This document shows, in pieces, positions 21,276 through 33,052 of a stretch of 64,000 nucleotides of DNA. The position numbers and the translations under genes were made by a program. Position 1 is the stretch's first letter; each line of letters starts with the position of its first letter. Origin of the DNA: Actinomycetota bacterium (lineage in GTDB: Bacteria > Actinomycetota > Thermoleophilia > Miltoncostaeales > Miltoncostaeaceae); assembly GCA_963169235.1 (NCBI GenBank), contig CAUJCX010000035.1, positions 62,001 to 126,000 of the forward strand, in the 5' to 3' direction. A model generated the notes under the pieces. It was not told the origin of the DNA, made no database searches, and saw only the letters and a list, made by a program, of their open reading frames with translations.

Positions 21276-22228
21276 CCGCGCACGTCGCCGGTGTCGACGT
21301 CGGTCATTGGACCGATATCGAAGCGGGAACCGGCTGTACGGTGATCATTCCACCGCGCGGGACGGTGGCGGGGGTCGACGTGCGGGGCGGGGGAGCCAGC
21401 ACCCGCGAGGGGGCCCTGCTGGAGCCGCTGTCCAACGTGCCGGGCCCCACCGCCCTGCTGCTCACCGGCGGCAGCGCCCTGGGCCTGGATGCGGCCGCCG
21501 GCGTCACCCGCTGGTGCCTCGAGAACGGCCTGGGCCACGACGTCGCGGTGGCGACGGTCCCCATCGTCGCGGCCGCCGTGGTCTTCGACCTGGGCATCAG
21601 CGGGGGGAAGCGCACCCCCGGGCCGGACGACGCCTACGCGGCGTGCCGCGCCGCGGGACCCATCACCGGCGCGCAGGGCTGCGTCGGGGCGGGTACGGGC
21701 GCGACGGTCGGCAAGTACTTCGGCCACGACGGCTGGTGCAAGGGCGGACTGGGCGTGGCGTCCGCGTCCACCTACGAGGGCACCACCGTGACGGCCATCG
21801 TGGTGGTGAACGCGTTCGGCGACGTGGTCGACGAGCAGGGCGCGGTGCTGGCAGGGGCGTGGCGGGACGGGCAGGGGTTCGTCGGCACGGCGCGCTACGC
21901 GCGGCGGCATCCCCCCACGCATCCGCGCATCGCGCCCAGCAACACGACCCTGGCGTGCGTCGTCACCGATGCCGCGCTCGACAAGGCCGGGGCGGCGCAG
22001 CTGGCGCGCATGGGGTCGGCCGGTGTGTGCCGCGCCATCACACCGGTCAACACGTCGCTCGACGGCGACGTCACCTACGCGCTCGCCACGGGGGCCCGGC
22101 CGGGGACGGCGCTCGCGTGCGGGCTCGTCGCCGCCGCGGTGGTGGAGGAGGCCGTGCGCGGAGCGGTGACCGCGGCGGTCAGCGTCCGGGGCGTGCCGAC
22201 GGGCGCCGAGCGCCGGGCCGCGGGCTAG
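21272..22228 (+). CDS. P1 family peptidase (S58, DmpA-like)
   Basis: 318 aa from ATG 21272. The N-terminal GVDVGHWTDIEAGTGCTVI, the LLTGGSALGLDAAAGV segment, and NTTLACVVTDAALDKAGAAQLARM match P1/DmpA aminopeptidases. These are Ntn-type enzymes that self-cleave before a Ser/Thr nucleophile, here probably in the SNTTLACVVTDA segment. TPVNTSLDGDVTYAL supplies the conserved oxyanion region. Substrates in this subgroup are mostly unknown (D-amino acid or beta-peptides in DmpA and BapA). Third gene of the mutM operon; its TAG stop overlaps the opposing glutaredoxin stop in a CTAG. Confidence 0.88.
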   Translation: MTAHVAGVDVGHWTDIEAGTGCTVIIPPRGTVAGVDVRGGGASTREGALLEPLSNVPGPTALLLTGGSALGLDAAAGVTRWCLENGLGHDVAVATVPIVAAAVVFDLGISGGKRTPGPDDAYAACRAAGPITGAQGCVGAGTGATVGKYFGHDGWCKGGLGVASASTYEGTTVTAIVVVNAFGDVVDEQGAVLAGAWRDGQGFVGTARYARRHPPTHPRIAPSNTTLACVVTDAALDKAGAAQLARMGSAGVCRAITPVNTSLDGDVTYALATGARPGTALACGLVAAAVVEEAVRGAVTAAVSVRGVPTGAERRAAG

Positions 22229-22488
22229 TCGGACGCGGAGGCGAGCAGGCGATCGAGGTCGCCCGAGCGGTCGGCGGCGGACAGCTCGTCCCATCCGCCC
22301 ACGACGTGCCCGTCGATGATGATCTGGGGCACCGTGCGCCGGCCCGTCAACTCGGCCAGCTTCTGGCGGCTGTCGGGATCGAGGTCGACCATGATCTCCT
22401 CGAAGCCCACGCCCTTCTTGGTGAGCAGGGCCTTCGCGCGGGTGCAGTACGGGCAGACCTGCCCCGTGTAGACGATGACTTCAGCCAT
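22225..22488 (-). CDS. grxC: Glutaredoxin 3 type
   Basis: 87 aa. CPYC redox motif at 12-15, cis-proline in RTVPQIIIDG, and GGWDEL glutathione-binding end. It reduces disulfides with glutathione or a substitute thiol; glutathione itself is uncommon in Actinobacteria, so a different thiol partner is possible. The gene starts at ATG 22488, 7 nt after a TACCGT box, so it is probably leaderless. The longer upstream frame overlaps the recO start and is not conserved. Confidence 0.9.
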   Translation of the reverse strand: MAEVIVYTGQVCPYCTRAKALLTKKGVGFEEIMVDLDPDSRQKLAELTGRRTVPQIIIDGHVVGGWDELSAADRSGDLDRLLASASD

Positions 22489-22495
22489 GCACCGC

Positions 22496-22501
22496 ACGGT
22501 A
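22496..22501 (-). promoter_or_regulatory. Putative -10 box (TACCGT) of the glutaredoxin gene, leaderless
   Basis: On the minus strand TACCGT ends 7 nt before ATG 22488. Confidence 0.4.
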
Positions 22502-22564
22502 GCACCCGGTTGCGCCGGGCCGGTGGGGCCACGTCCGCCGCTCCCGCTGCCACACTCCCTGTTC

Positions 22565-23299
22565 ATGGGGATCGTCGAGACGGACGCTGTGGTGCTGCGC
22601 ACCATCCGCTACGGGGAGGCCGACGCGGTGCTGAGCGTCTACACCCGTGAGCGGGGACGGGTGTCGGCGATGGCCAAGGGGCTGCGCAAGCCCACGTCGC
22701 GGCTGGCCGGGCGCGTGCAGCCCGGCGTGTGGTCGCAACTGACCCTGCACGAGGGGCGCGGCGACATGTACGCGCTGCGCGGGGCCCAGGTGGTGCGCAC
22801 CCATGCCGGCCTGTGGACCGACGCGCGGCGCCTGGCCGCCGCCGGATGCGTGCTGGAGGCCGCACTGCGGGTGCTGCCCGAGGAGGAGGGCGACGAGGAC
22901 GCGTTCGGCCTGCTGGTGCGGGCGCTGGGCACGCTGGCCGCGGCGGACGACGCCGGCCTGCCGCCGCACCTGCATCCCGTCGTGCTGGGGTTCGGGGCCA
23001 AGCTGCTGGTGCTCAGCGGGCTGCTGCCCCACCTGAGCGCGTGCGTGGCGTGCGGGGCCCCGCCGCCCCTGGGGCGCTTCTCGGCGCGGGCGGGGGGGAC
23101 GCTGTGCGCGGCGTGCGGGCCCGGCATCCGCTTCGACGAGCCCGGGCGCGCGCTGCTGGTGACGCTGCTGGGCTCACCGCTGCGCGCGATCGCCGAGCTG
23201 CGGCCCGACTCGGACGCGGCGCTCGACACCGAGCGGGTCATCGGCGCCGTGCTCTCCGAACACCTGGGCGTCGGGCTGCGGTCGGCGACGCCGTCGTAG
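22565..23299 (+). CDS. recO: DNA repair protein RecO
   Basis: 244 aa. RecF-pathway mediator that loads RecA on SSB-coated DNA. The N-terminal OB fold has [22 protein letters not shown] and the [13 protein letters not shown]-like turn. The helical C-terminal half has the zinc-binding cysteines in ACVACGAP and CAACGPG. Length and motifs are standard. I start at ATG 22565; CACACT ends 8 nt before it. Confidence 0.93.
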   Translation: MGIVETDAVVLRTIRYGEADAVLSVYTRERGRVSAMAKGLRKPTSRLAGRVQPGVWSQLTLHEGRGDMYALRGAQVVRTHAGLWTDARRLAAAGCVLEAALRVLPEEEGDEDAFGLLVRALGTLAAADDAGLPPHLHPVVLGFGAKLLVLSGLLPHLSACVACGAPPPLGRFSARAGGTLCAACGPGIRFDEPGRALLVTLLGSPLRAIAELRPDSDAALDTERVIGAVLSEHLGVGLRSATPS

Positions 23300-23390
23300 C
23301 GCGCTCCCGGGGCGGGATCAGGGACGATTCCCCCGCATGGCCGGGACGTCCCCACCTGCGCGCGCCGGGTGCCGACCCCGGGCATGCGGG

Positions 23391-23396
23391 TATGCT
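23391..23396 (+). promoter_or_regulatory. Putative -10 box (TATGCT) of glyQ-glyS
   Basis: TATGCT with a predicted leader of about 63 nt before the glyQ GTG; GATGGGGGG serves as ribosome binding site. I looked for a T-box specifier and antiterminator bulge in the leader and did not see one. Confidence 0.45.
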
Positions 23397-23465
23397 CGGA
23401 GGACCTCGTGCGAGCGGCCGTGCACGGACGGGGCCATCCGGCCGGCGATGGGGGGTTGCTTCTCA

Positions 23466-24335
23466 GTGGCGTTGACGTTTCAGGAAGTCATCCTCCGATT
23501 GCACGCGTACTGGGGCGAGAAGGGGTGCCTCATCTGGAACCCGTACCACACCGAGGTGGGCGCGGGCACGTTCAACCCCGCCACGCTGCTGCGCAGCCTC
23601 GGCCCGCGCCCCTGGAACTGCGCGTACGTCGAGCCCAGCATCCGTCCCACCGACGGCCGCTACGGCGAGAACCCGTTCCGGCTGCAGCACTACTTCCAGT
23701 ACCAGGTGCTGATGAAGCCGTCGCCGGACGACGTGCAGGACCTGTATCTGGGCTCGCTGACCGCCCTCGGCATCCGTCCCGCCGAGCACGACATCCGGTT
23801 CGTCGAGGACGACTGGGAGGGGCCCACCCTCGGCGCCTGGGGCCTCGGCTGGGAGGTGTGGATGGACGGCATGGAGATCACGCAGTTCACGTACTTCCAG
23901 CAGGCGGGCGGCATCGACCTGACGCCCATCTCGGTGGAGCTCACGTACGGCCTCGAGCGCATCGCGATGTACCTTCAGGACGTCGCCTCGGTGTACGACC
24001 TCGAGTGGGCGCACGGCGTCACGTACGGCGACGTGTACCAGGAGAACGAGCGCCAGTGGAGCGCGTACAACTTCGAGCACGCCGACACGGCCGCGCTGTT
24101 CCAGCGTTTCGCCCAGCATGAGGCCGAGTGCCAGGCGTGCCTCGACGCCGGCCTCGTGCTGCCGGCGTACGACCACGTGCTGAAGTGCAGCCACTCGTTC
24201 AACCTGCTGGACGCGCGCGGCGTGGTCAGCGTAACCGAGCGCGGCAGCTACATCTGGCGGGTGAGGGCGCTGGCGGCCAAGGTGGCCGAGGCGTACCTGG
24301 CCGCCGAGACCGCGGCGGCGGAGGTCACGGCGTGA
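23466..24335 (+). CDS. glyQ: Glycine-tRNA ligase, alpha subunit
   Basis: 289 aa. Catalytic subunit of the alpha2-beta2 glycyl-tRNA synthetase that charges tRNA-Gly. Class II motifs: [20 protein letters not shown], the motif 2 region with [17 protein letters not shown], and [17 protein letters not shown] as motif 3. Near-identical spacing to bacterial GlyQ. GTG 23466 is the start that gives the canonical [12 protein letters not shown]-terminus. The heterotetrameric form is unusual in classical Actinomycetia, which use the dimeric enzyme, and helps place the genome in a deeper lineage. Coupled to glyS by GTGA. Confidence 0.96.
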   Translation: MALTFQEVILRLHAYWGEKGCLIWNPYHTEVGAGTFNPATLLRSLGPRPWNCAYVEPSIRPTDGRYGENPFRLQHYFQYQVLMKPSPDDVQDLYLGSLTALGIRPAEHDIRFVEDDWEGPTLGAWGLGWEVWMDGMEITQFTYFQQAGGIDLTPISVELTYGLERIAMYLQDVASVYDLEWAHGVTYGDVYQENERQWSAYNFEHADTAALFQRFAQHEAECQACLDAGLVLPAYDHVLKCSHSFNLLDARGVVSVTERGSYIWRVRALAAKVAEAYLAAETAAAEVTA

Positions 24336-26431
24336 GCGACCTGCTGCTGGAGATCGGTTGTGAGGAACTGCCGGCGAGCGCGTGCCGCGAGGCGCTGGCG
24401 CAGGTGCCCGGCCTGGCCGCGAAGGCCCTGGAGGCCGCGCGCCTGACGCACGGCGACATCGCCGTGTACGTGGCGCCGCGCCGCATCGCCGTGGTGGCCA
24501 CCGGCCTGCCCGATGCCCGCGAGGCCCGCCGCATCGAGAACCGCGGCCCGGCCCGGCAGGCGGCGTTCGGCGCGGACGGCGCGCCCACGAAGGCCGCCGA
24601 GGGCTTCGCCCGCGGACAGGGCGTCGACGTCACGGCCCTGGAGGTGCGCGACGTCGACGGCCGCGAGTTCGTGTTCGCCGTGCGCGACGAGCCCGCGACC
24701 CCGGCCGCCGACCTGGTGCCCGACATCGCGGAGGCCGTCATCGGCGGCATCCGGTTCGGCAAGAACATGCGCTGGGGCGACGGCACCGGCCTGCGCTTCT
24801 CGCGCCCCGTGCGGTGGATCGTGGCGACGTTCGCGGGCACCCCCGTCACGTTCACGCGCTTCGGGCTGGTTGCGGGCGCCGTCAGCCAGGGACACCGCTT
24901 CCTCGGCGCGCCCGTGACGCTGGGCGAGGCCGGCGGGTACCGGGACGCCCTGCGGGCCCAGAACGTCATCGCCGACCAGGACGAGCGGCGCCGTGTGATC
25001 ACCGAGGGCCTCGACGCCGCCGCCGCGGCGGAGGGCGCGCGCTGGGAGGATCCGCTGCGCAAGCTCGACGAGGTGCTGTACCTGGTGGAGGCGCCCAGCG
25101 TGATCGTGGGCGACATCCTCCCCGAGCACATGGACCTGCCCGAGAACGTGCTGGTGACGGCGATGCAGAGCCACCAGCGCTACTTCCCGCTGCGGCGTCC
25201 CGACGGGTCGCTGGCGCCGCGGTTCCTGGCGGTGTCCAACGGCGATCCGGCCCACGCCGACGTCATCGCCCGCGGCAACGCCGGCGTGCTCGACGCGCGG
25301 CTGCAGGACGCGTCGTTCAGCTGGGGCCGCGATCGCGAGGCGGGCCTCGCCGCGCTGGACGCCCGCCTCGACGCGATCGTCTTCCACGCCAAGCTCGGCA
25401 GCATGGCCCAGAAGCGCGACCGCCTGGCCGCGGCGGCCGAGGCCATCGCGGCCGCCGCCGGGCTGGACGACCCGCAGGTGCGCGAGGCGCGGCGCGCCGG
25501 CGAGCTGGCCAAGGTCGACCAGGGCGCCGTGCTGGTGGCCGAGTTCAGCGACCTGCAGGGCTACGTGGGCGCCCAGTACGCGGCGCTGGAGGGCGAGCCC
25601 CAGTCGGTCGCCGACGCCGTGCGCGACCACTACCTGCCGGAGGGCCCCGACTCGCCGCTGCCGGCGAGCGACGTGGGCTGCGCGGTGGCGCTGGCCGAGA
25701 AGCTCGACAACCTCACGGGCGCGTTCCTGGTGGGGGAGATCCCCACCAGCTCCAAGGACCCGTACGCGCTGCGCCGGGCCGCGGCGGGCGTCGTGCGCAC
25801 GCTGCTCGACCGCGGCTGGCACGTGCCGCTGCGGCCGCTCTACACGGCGACCGCCGACGCGCTGAGCGCGCAAGGGGCCGACGTGGACGGCGACCGCGAG
25901 GGCGCGTTCGCCGCGCTCGACGCGTTCGTCGCCGACCGGCTGGCGTACCACCTGCGGGGCGAGGGCGTGGGCGCCGAGCCCGTGGCGGCCGCCGTCGCGG
26001 CCGGTGGCGACGACGTCGCGGCGACGGCCGCCTGGGCGCGTCAGATCGCCGCGCACACGGGCGACGATGCCTTCCAGAAGGCCTGGACGGCGTCCACCCG
26101 CTTGTCGCGCATCGCGGCGAAGGCGCCGGCCGAGGCGGACGCCGCTGACGTCTCCGCGCTGGACGACCCGGGCGAGCGCGCCCTGGCCGACGCGACGCAC
26201 GCGGCCGTCCCCGGCGTCGACCGGGCGGTGGCGGCGGGCGACCTGGGCGCGGCCCTGGCGGCGCTCGGCCCGCTCGCCGACGCGGTGGACCGCTTCTTCA
26301 CGGACGTCATGGTGAACGCGGACGACTCCGCGGCCCGGGCGCGCCGCTACGCGCTGGTCCGCAACGCCGCCGACGCGTTCGGGCGGGTCGCCGACTTCTC
26401 ACGCATCACCCAGGCCGCCACCGCGGCCTGA
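24332..26431 (+). CDS. glyS: Glycine-tRNA ligase, beta subunit
   Basis: 699 aa, the usual size. It begins [14 protein letters not shown], the signature of GlyS, and contains [35 protein letters not shown] and the [17 protein letters not shown] segment. The C-terminal anticodon-binding-like helical domain covers the last 120 residues. The beta subunit binds tRNA-Gly and, by its HD-like region, orients the 3' end. Together with glyQ it forms a two-gene operon; ppdK follows 53 bp later on its own ribosome binding site. Confidence 0.96.
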   Translation: MSDLLLEIGCEELPASACREALAQVPGLAAKALEAARLTHGDIAVYVAPRRIAVVATGLPDAREARRIENRGPARQAAFGADGAPTKAAEGFARGQGVDVTALEVRDVDGREFVFAVRDEPATPAADLVPDIAEAVIGGIRFGKNMRWGDGTGLRFSRPVRWIVATFAGTPVTFTRFGLVAGAVSQGHRFLGAPVTLGEAGGYRDALRAQNVIADQDERRRVITEGLDAAAAAEGARWEDPLRKLDEVLYLVEAPSVIVGDILPEHMDLPENVLVTAMQSHQRYFPLRRPDGSLAPRFLAVSNGDPAHADVIARGNAGVLDARLQDASFSWGRDREAGLAALDARLDAIVFHAKLGSMAQKRDRLAAAAEAIAAAAGLDDPQVREARRAGELAKVDQGAVLVAEFSDLQGYVGAQYAALEGEPQSVADAVRDHYLPEGPDSPLPASDVGCAVALAEKLDNLTGAFLVGEIPTSSKDPYALRRAAAGVVRTLLDRGWHVPLRPLYTATADALSAQGADVDGDREGAFAALDAFVADRLAYHLRGEGVGAEPVAAAVAAGGDDVAATAAWARQIAAHTGDDAFQKAWTASTRLSRIAAKAPAEADAADVSALDDPGERALADATHAAVPGVDRAVAAGDLGAALAALGPLADAVDRFFTDVMVNADDSAARARRYALVRNAADAFGRVADFSRITQAATAA

Positions 26432-26484
26432 CCTGCGGCGTTCCGCCGGGCAGGCACCCTCGTGACATCGACAAAGGGGTTGGA

Positions 26485-29151
<2,667 letters not shown>

Positions 29152-29206
29152 CACCCGGACGGTGGGCGCGGCCACGTGCCGCGTCCACCTCCACCTTCCG
29201 CACGGT

Positions 29207-29845
29207 ATGACGACGCCCCGCTTCACCCGCACGGTCATCGTGCTGCGCCACGGCCAATCGGTCGCCAACGCGGATGGCGTGTGGCAGGGGCAACTGGACG
29301 CCCCGCTGTCGCCCGTGGGGCGGGCGCAGGCCGAGGCCGCCGCGGCCGTGCTGGTGGCCGCGTACGACGTGAGGCGCGTGATCGCGTCCGACCTGGCGCG
29401 CGCCGCCGACACGGGGGCGGCCGTCGCGGCGGCGGCCGGGGTGCCGCTGGAGACCGACCCCGGCCTGCGTGAGGTGGACGCGGGACAGTGGACGGGGATG
29501 CGGACGGCCGACGTCGCCGCGGAGAACTCGGGCCTGTTCGACCGGCTCCGGGCCGGCGAGGACGTGCGCCGCGGAGGCGACGGTGAGACGGTGGCCGACG
29601 CCGTCGCCCGCGCCGTGCCCGTGGTGCGCACGGCGCTGGCGGGCCTCGACCGCGGGGCCCTGGTGATCGCGACGCACGGGGCCACGGGCCGCGGCCTCAC
29701 CGAGGCCCTGGCGGGGCTCGATCCGTCCGTCCACTGGAGGGCGTTCGGCCGCCTGGGCAACGCGTCATGGGCACAGCTCGACGACGACGGTTCCGGGGGC
29801 TGGTGGCTGGTGGGGTGGGATGTGAGCGTGAGCCCGTCGGGGTGA
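29207..29845 (+). CDS. Histidine phosphatase superfamily protein (phosphoglycerate mutase-like)
   Basis: 212 aa. VLRHGQS at 12-18 carries the phospho-accepting histidine. ASDLARAADTG, EVDAGQWTGM and ATHGATGR supply the remaining catalytic residues. It resembles GpmB/CobC-type acid phosphatases rather than true glycolytic mutases, being short and lacking the mutase insert. The substrate is unknown. The C-terminus (GGWWLVGWDVSVSPSG) is typical of actinobacterial members that also occur fused to RNase H. Transcribed after ppdK with a 55-bp gap. Confidence 0.82.
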   Translation: MTTPRFTRTVIVLRHGQSVANADGVWQGQLDAPLSPVGRAQAEAAAAVLVAAYDVRRVIASDLARAADTGAAVAAAAGVPLETDPGLREVDAGQWTGMRTADVAAENSGLFDRLRAGEDVRRGGDGETVADAVARAVPVVRTALAGLDRGALVIATHGATGRGLTEALAGLDPSVHWRAFGRLGNASWAQLDDDGSGGWWLVGWDVSVSPSG

Positions 29846-29880
29846 GCACCGTCGTGGTGCCGGCGCACGGGCTTTCGCGC

Positions 29881-30495
29881 TTACCGCGCGGGACGCTGCC
29901 CCGAAGTCAGCACCTGCGTCCGGGTGATCGTCGGATGGCCCTTACCCGTCGCCTCAAGGGCGAACCGGGCAACATCCGGGCCCACGTCGTAGCCGAACAC
30001 GCCGTTCACGACCTTTACCGGCACCCCGTTGACCGTCGCCGCGTCGTACCCGGGCGGCAGCTGGACAGACACCTGGTGACTGCCGTCCGCGCGGTCCGCC
30101 CACATGATGTTCGGGGAGTCGAGTGGCTTTGCCGCGTTCCCGCACGACTCGAAGCCCTCGTTTTCATTGAGCACCACGATCAGGCACTCGTCACCCGCTG
30201 ACTGCGTGCTGGGCCCGGACAGGAACGTCTGGCCCGCGCTGTCCGCCACGAATCGCAGCGTGGAGGCGTCCACCCGCATCGACGGCATCATCCGCACGGT
30301 GCCCGAGGGCGTCTGCACCTGCCAGCGCGGCTGCCCGTCGGCAGCGATGGTGTTCGTGGCGGCGACAGGCGCCGGCGCGCCCGCGACGCCGCTGCGCTCG
30401 GACGGGCGCAAGGCGTCCACGGCCAGGGCCGTGCCTGCGATCGCGAGAAGCGCGGCCGCGGGCACGATGACACGGTGCTGGGAGAAGATCGTCAT
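29881..30495 (-). CDS. Membrane-anchored exported protein, unknown
   Basis: 204 aa from ATG 30495. One N-terminal transmembrane or signal segment (VIVPAAALLAIAGTALAV) precedes an extracytoplasmic domain with two cysteines (GDECLIVV and FESCGNAA) spaced for a disulfide. I do not recognise the domain. GAGGACATCACC before the ATG gives a ribosome binding site, and the ATG overlaps the stop of the small exported protein upstream (ATGA). The two products are therefore made together and may interact outside the membrane. Confidence 0.65.
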   Translation of the reverse strand: MTIFSQHRVIVPAAALLAIAGTALAVDALRPSERSGVAGAPAPVAATNTIAADGQPRWQVQTPSGTVRMMPSMRVDASTLRFVADSAGQTFLSGPSTQSAGDECLIVVLNENEGFESCGNAAKPLDSPNIMWADRADGSHQVSVQLPPGYDAATVNGVPVKVVNGVFGYDVGPDVARFALEATGKGHPTITRTQVLTSGQRPAR

Positions 30496-30716
30496 GGTGA
30501 TGTCCTCTGGCTTCGGGTCGTTATCGGATCGCGTAACGGCGGACGTTCGCACCCCCGGTAGACAGGCTCACGCACTTCGCGAGACTTCCCGAGCCAGCGT
30601 GTCCATAGGGATTCGCGACTCGGGAAGTCACACCACGTCCAGGCTCCTGCCTGCGCGGTCGTCGCGGTGAGGGCAGTCGCTGCGACCATCGCGATGCATG
30701 CGGTGAGTACTCGCAT
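30492..30716 (-). CDS. Small secreted protein, unknown
   Basis: 74 aa from ATG 30716. Clear Sec signal peptide (MRVLTACIAMVAATALTATT, then AQA as cleavage site) and a 51-residue basic mature part with two cysteines, rich in Arg, Trp and Pro. The stop overlaps the next start (ATGA), which supports it being a real translated gene although it is short and the mature part matches nothing I know. Upstream frames reaching 30800 lack a signal-like start. The gap between its start and the next plus-strand gene (31022) holds a purine-rich GGGGGTATG ribosome binding site and otherwise only a TAGGGT box at 30948. Confidence 0.55.
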   Translation of the reverse strand: MRVLTACIAMVAATALTATTAQAGAWTWCDFPSRESLWTRWLGKSREVREPVYRGCERPPLRDPITTRSQRTSP

Positions 30717-30947
30717 GTTCATACCGTCATACCCCCGTCTGGTCGCTGGCGATGACATTCCGTGAGCGATGAGAGCTGCCTCGGGGCGACCGTAATTCAT
30801 TCCCCCTCAGGAAAAGAGGAGGCAAGCACTCCCACGGCCGCGTGATGTGCGTTCGGGCACGGGGACGTGGTGCGTGTGCCGTCCGGCGTTCGAGGGCGGC
30901 AAGACGAAACCCGGTGACAGAAGGAGTACCGCGGTGGCCCGGCGGTC

Positions 30948-30953
30948 TAGGGT
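30948..30953 (+). promoter_or_regulatory. Putative -10 box (TAGGGT) of the double-VOC gene
   Basis: TAGGGT about 68 nt before GTG 31022, implying a leader of about 62 nt with GGAGG near its end. No -35 match at the right distance, so weak. Confidence 0.3.
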
Positions 30954-31021
30954 GCAGGGAGCGACCGCTGGTCGGGGTGGACACATGCGCCCAGAGCAAA
31001 GACATTCACCGGAGGTACGCC

Positions 31022-31834
31022 GTGCCCGTACGTGACGATCCCTGGCCCGACGGCGCGCCGTGCTGGGTCGACTGCCAGGTGGACGATCCCGCCGCCGCGC
31101 GCGACTTCTACGCCGGCCTGTTCGGCTGGCAGATCACCGAGCTGCCCCCGGAAGCCGGCGGCTACATGATGGTCGCGCGCGACGGGCACACCATCGGCGG
31201 CATCGGTCCCGCGGGCCCCGGCGGCCCTCCCCCCGGGTGGGTGACGTACTTCGCTACGGCCGACGTCGAGGACGCCGTCCACGAGGTCACCCGGGCGGGC
31301 GGCAGCGTGATCGCACCGCCGATGGACGTCTTCACGGCCGGTCGCCTGGCGGCCGTCGCCGACCCCGCGGGTGCGCGCTTCGCCCTGTGGCAGCCGGGCG
31401 ACCGGCCCGGGGCCGACGCGTGGGGCGAGCCGGGCATGTGGTGCTGGAACGAGCTGCACACGCGGGAGTACGCCGCCGAGCAGGACTTCTACGCCACCGT
31501 CTTCGGCTGGCGGTTCGGCGAGATCGGCGACGGCGACACGTTCATCTACTCGGCGTTCACCGCCGCCGGGGAGGACGCGGCGTGCGGCGGCGCGTGCGAC
31601 GACGCCGCGATGGGCCTGCCGGCAGGCACGCCGTCGCACTGGCTCACCTGGTTCTGCGTCGACGATGCCGACGAGGCCGCGCGCCGCACGGCCGAGCTGG
31701 GCGGCACCGTCAGCGTCGCGCCGGGCGACAGCCCGTTCGGGCGGATGGTGGTGGTGACGGGGGCCTGCGGAGAGCTGGTGGGGCTCATCGACCCCGCGAC
31801 GACGGTGGGGGAGCCCCCGGTACCGCCGTCCTGA
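31022..31834 (+). CDS. Double VOC (glyoxalase/extradiol dioxygenase fold) protein
   Basis: 270 aa with two vicinal-oxygen-chelate modules in tandem, about 10-120 and 138-260. Both open with a WxDxxVDDPAAARDFYAGLFGW-like segment, and both end with the DPxGARFALWQ / GELVGLIDP strand. Such two-module proteins are common in actinobacteria as 'glyoxalase/bleomycin resistance protein', often near anti-sigma or antibiotic genes, with unknown substrates. GTG start with CCGGAGG 7 nt upstream. A second, very short frame from GTG 30934 with AAGGAG runs into this gene and is probably not functional. Confidence 0.82.
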   Translation: MPVRDDPWPDGAPCWVDCQVDDPAAARDFYAGLFGWQITELPPEAGGYMMVARDGHTIGGIGPAGPGGPPPGWVTYFATADVEDAVHEVTRAGGSVIAPPMDVFTAGRLAAVADPAGARFALWQPGDRPGADAWGEPGMWCWNELHTREYAAEQDFYATVFGWRFGEIGDGDTFIYSAFTAAGEDAACGGACDDAAMGLPAGTPSHWLTWFCVDDADEAARRTAELGGTVSVAPGDSPFGRMVVVTGACGELVGLIDPATTVGEPPVPPS

Positions 31835-31867
31835 CGAGCGCGCGGACCGGGACCGGGCCCGGCGCGA

Positions 31868-32068
31868 TCAGCCGATCGCGTCGAGCTCGGTGCCGGCGGC
31901 CACGCGGGCCAGGCGCACGCGGCCGGCCTCGAACATTCCGCCACGGTCGCGCTCGGCGACGGCGGTGGCCAGCTGGGCGGCGTCCGACGGCGATGCCGCG
32001 CCCACCAGCAGGGTGACGGTGAGGGGGGACGCACCGCGGCGGCGGACGGTCACGGAATATGCGCTCAA
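31868..32068 (-). CDS. Small hypothetical protein
   Basis: 66 aa from TTG 32068, with GAAAGGA 6 nt upstream. It opens LSAYSVTVRRRG and ends RVRLARVAAGTELDAIG. Codon positions show the strong third-base GC of real genes here. No family recognised; no membrane segment. The stretch between this gene and the next plus-strand start (32069-32356) holds only the TATGGT box described next. Confidence 0.45.
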   Translation of the reverse strand: MSAYSVTVRRRGASPLTVTLLVGAASPSDAAQLATAVAERDRGGMFEAGRVRLARVAAGTELDAIG

Positions 32069-32344
32069 AGAGGGTCCTTTCGAGGGGGACGAGGTGTGTT
32101 CTTCGGACGTGGTAGCAACCGCCTGTACTTTGAGACCAACCTCACGCACTGCCCGGGCGGCGGCACCGGGAACGCCGTCATCGCCTTGCCCAGGCCGATG
32201 TCGCCTGCGCGAGGCACCCCGCGCGGCCACATCCTCCGAGGTGCGGCTTAACCGGTCGTTCGCATCTCGGCGCCCCCGAGGTCGTGGTGAGGCGCGTCCG
32301 CGCCCGTCGGGCCCGCCTCGTCCCGGCGCGGGGCGTCCCGGCGG

Positions 32345-32350
32345 TATGGT
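32345..32350 (+). promoter_or_regulatory. Putative -10 box (TATGGT), leaderless
   Basis: TATGGT ends 6 nt before ATG 32357. No ribosome binding site lies between. Confidence 0.5.
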
Positions 32351-32356
32351 GCGCAC

Positions 32357-33052
32357 ATGGCGGGAGAGCTCGCGGCGGCGCTGATCGCCGACATGGTGGA
32401 CAACCGGCCGCGGCTGGAGAACCTGATGCAGCAGGAGGGCTCCCGTGTGCTGCACGAGGAGTTCATGCTGGCCGAGCAGGGGACGCTGCCCGACCGCCAC
32501 AGCCGCCTCACCGGCGCCCGCCGCGCCGGCGCCCGCGCGTGGTTGCGCCACCTGGCGGCCTCGCTCGCCTCGGTGTGGGACGGCGGCCCCCCGGACTTCC
32601 AGCAGCAGCTGGAGCGCCAGGTGCAGGGCGCCCGCGAGCGGCTGGAGCAGCTGGAGCTCGAGGAGTACGCCGCGCTCGAGCGCGAGGGCTTGTCGGGTGA
32701 CGCCGAGGCCGACGCGCGGCGCGTCACGCTGAGCGCCCACGTGCGGGTGTTCGCCGAGGCCGTCGGCGCCGTCGCCGTGCCGCAGGGGCTCGACGGCCCC
32801 GCGTTCGGGCGGCGCGTCACCGACATCCTCCGGCGCAGCGGTGCGCGCCGCCGCGACATCGAGCGGCAGGCGTTCGAGGCGTGGACCGGCAGCCCCATGG
32901 AAGGCGTGATGGAGGGCACCCGGGCCACGGCCGCGCCACCCGAACCGGAGGTGGTGCGCACGCTCGAAGCGGCGGCCGTCTGGTCGTTCGTCCACGTCAC
33001 CGCCGACGCCCTGGGCGAACTGCTCGGCGACCCCACGGAAGGAGACGCATGA
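32357..33052 (+). CDS. Conserved-looking helical protein, unknown
   Basis: 231 aa, predicted almost entirely helical and charged, with a central heptad-like stretch QQQLERQVQGARERLEQLEL near 76-95. No signal peptide or membrane segment, so cytoplasmic. I do not recognise a family. It is the first gene of a two-gene operon with the MBL-like protein (ATGA overlap at 33049). Confidence 0.7.
   Translation: MAGELAAALIADMVDNRPRLENLMQQEGSRVLHEEFMLAEQGTLPDRHSRLTGARRAGARAWLRHLAASLASVWDGGPPDFQQQLERQVQGARERLEQLELEEYAALEREGLSGDAEADARRVTLSAHVRVFAEAVGAVAVPQGLDGPAFGRRVTDILRRSGARRRDIERQAFEAWTGSPMEGVMEGTRATAAPPEPEVVRTLEAAAVWSFVHVTADALGELLGDPTEGDA

Noticed and set aside
23397-23465. T-box riboswitch in the glyQ leader
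   Set aside because: The leader is about 63 nt, too short for a T-box, and no specifier loop or conserved antiterminator bulge is visible.
30934-31035. 33-codon frame from GTG 30934 with an AAGGAG box
   Set aside because: It runs into the VOC gene out of frame, is Arg-rich without structure, and the proposed VOC promoter lies inside it.
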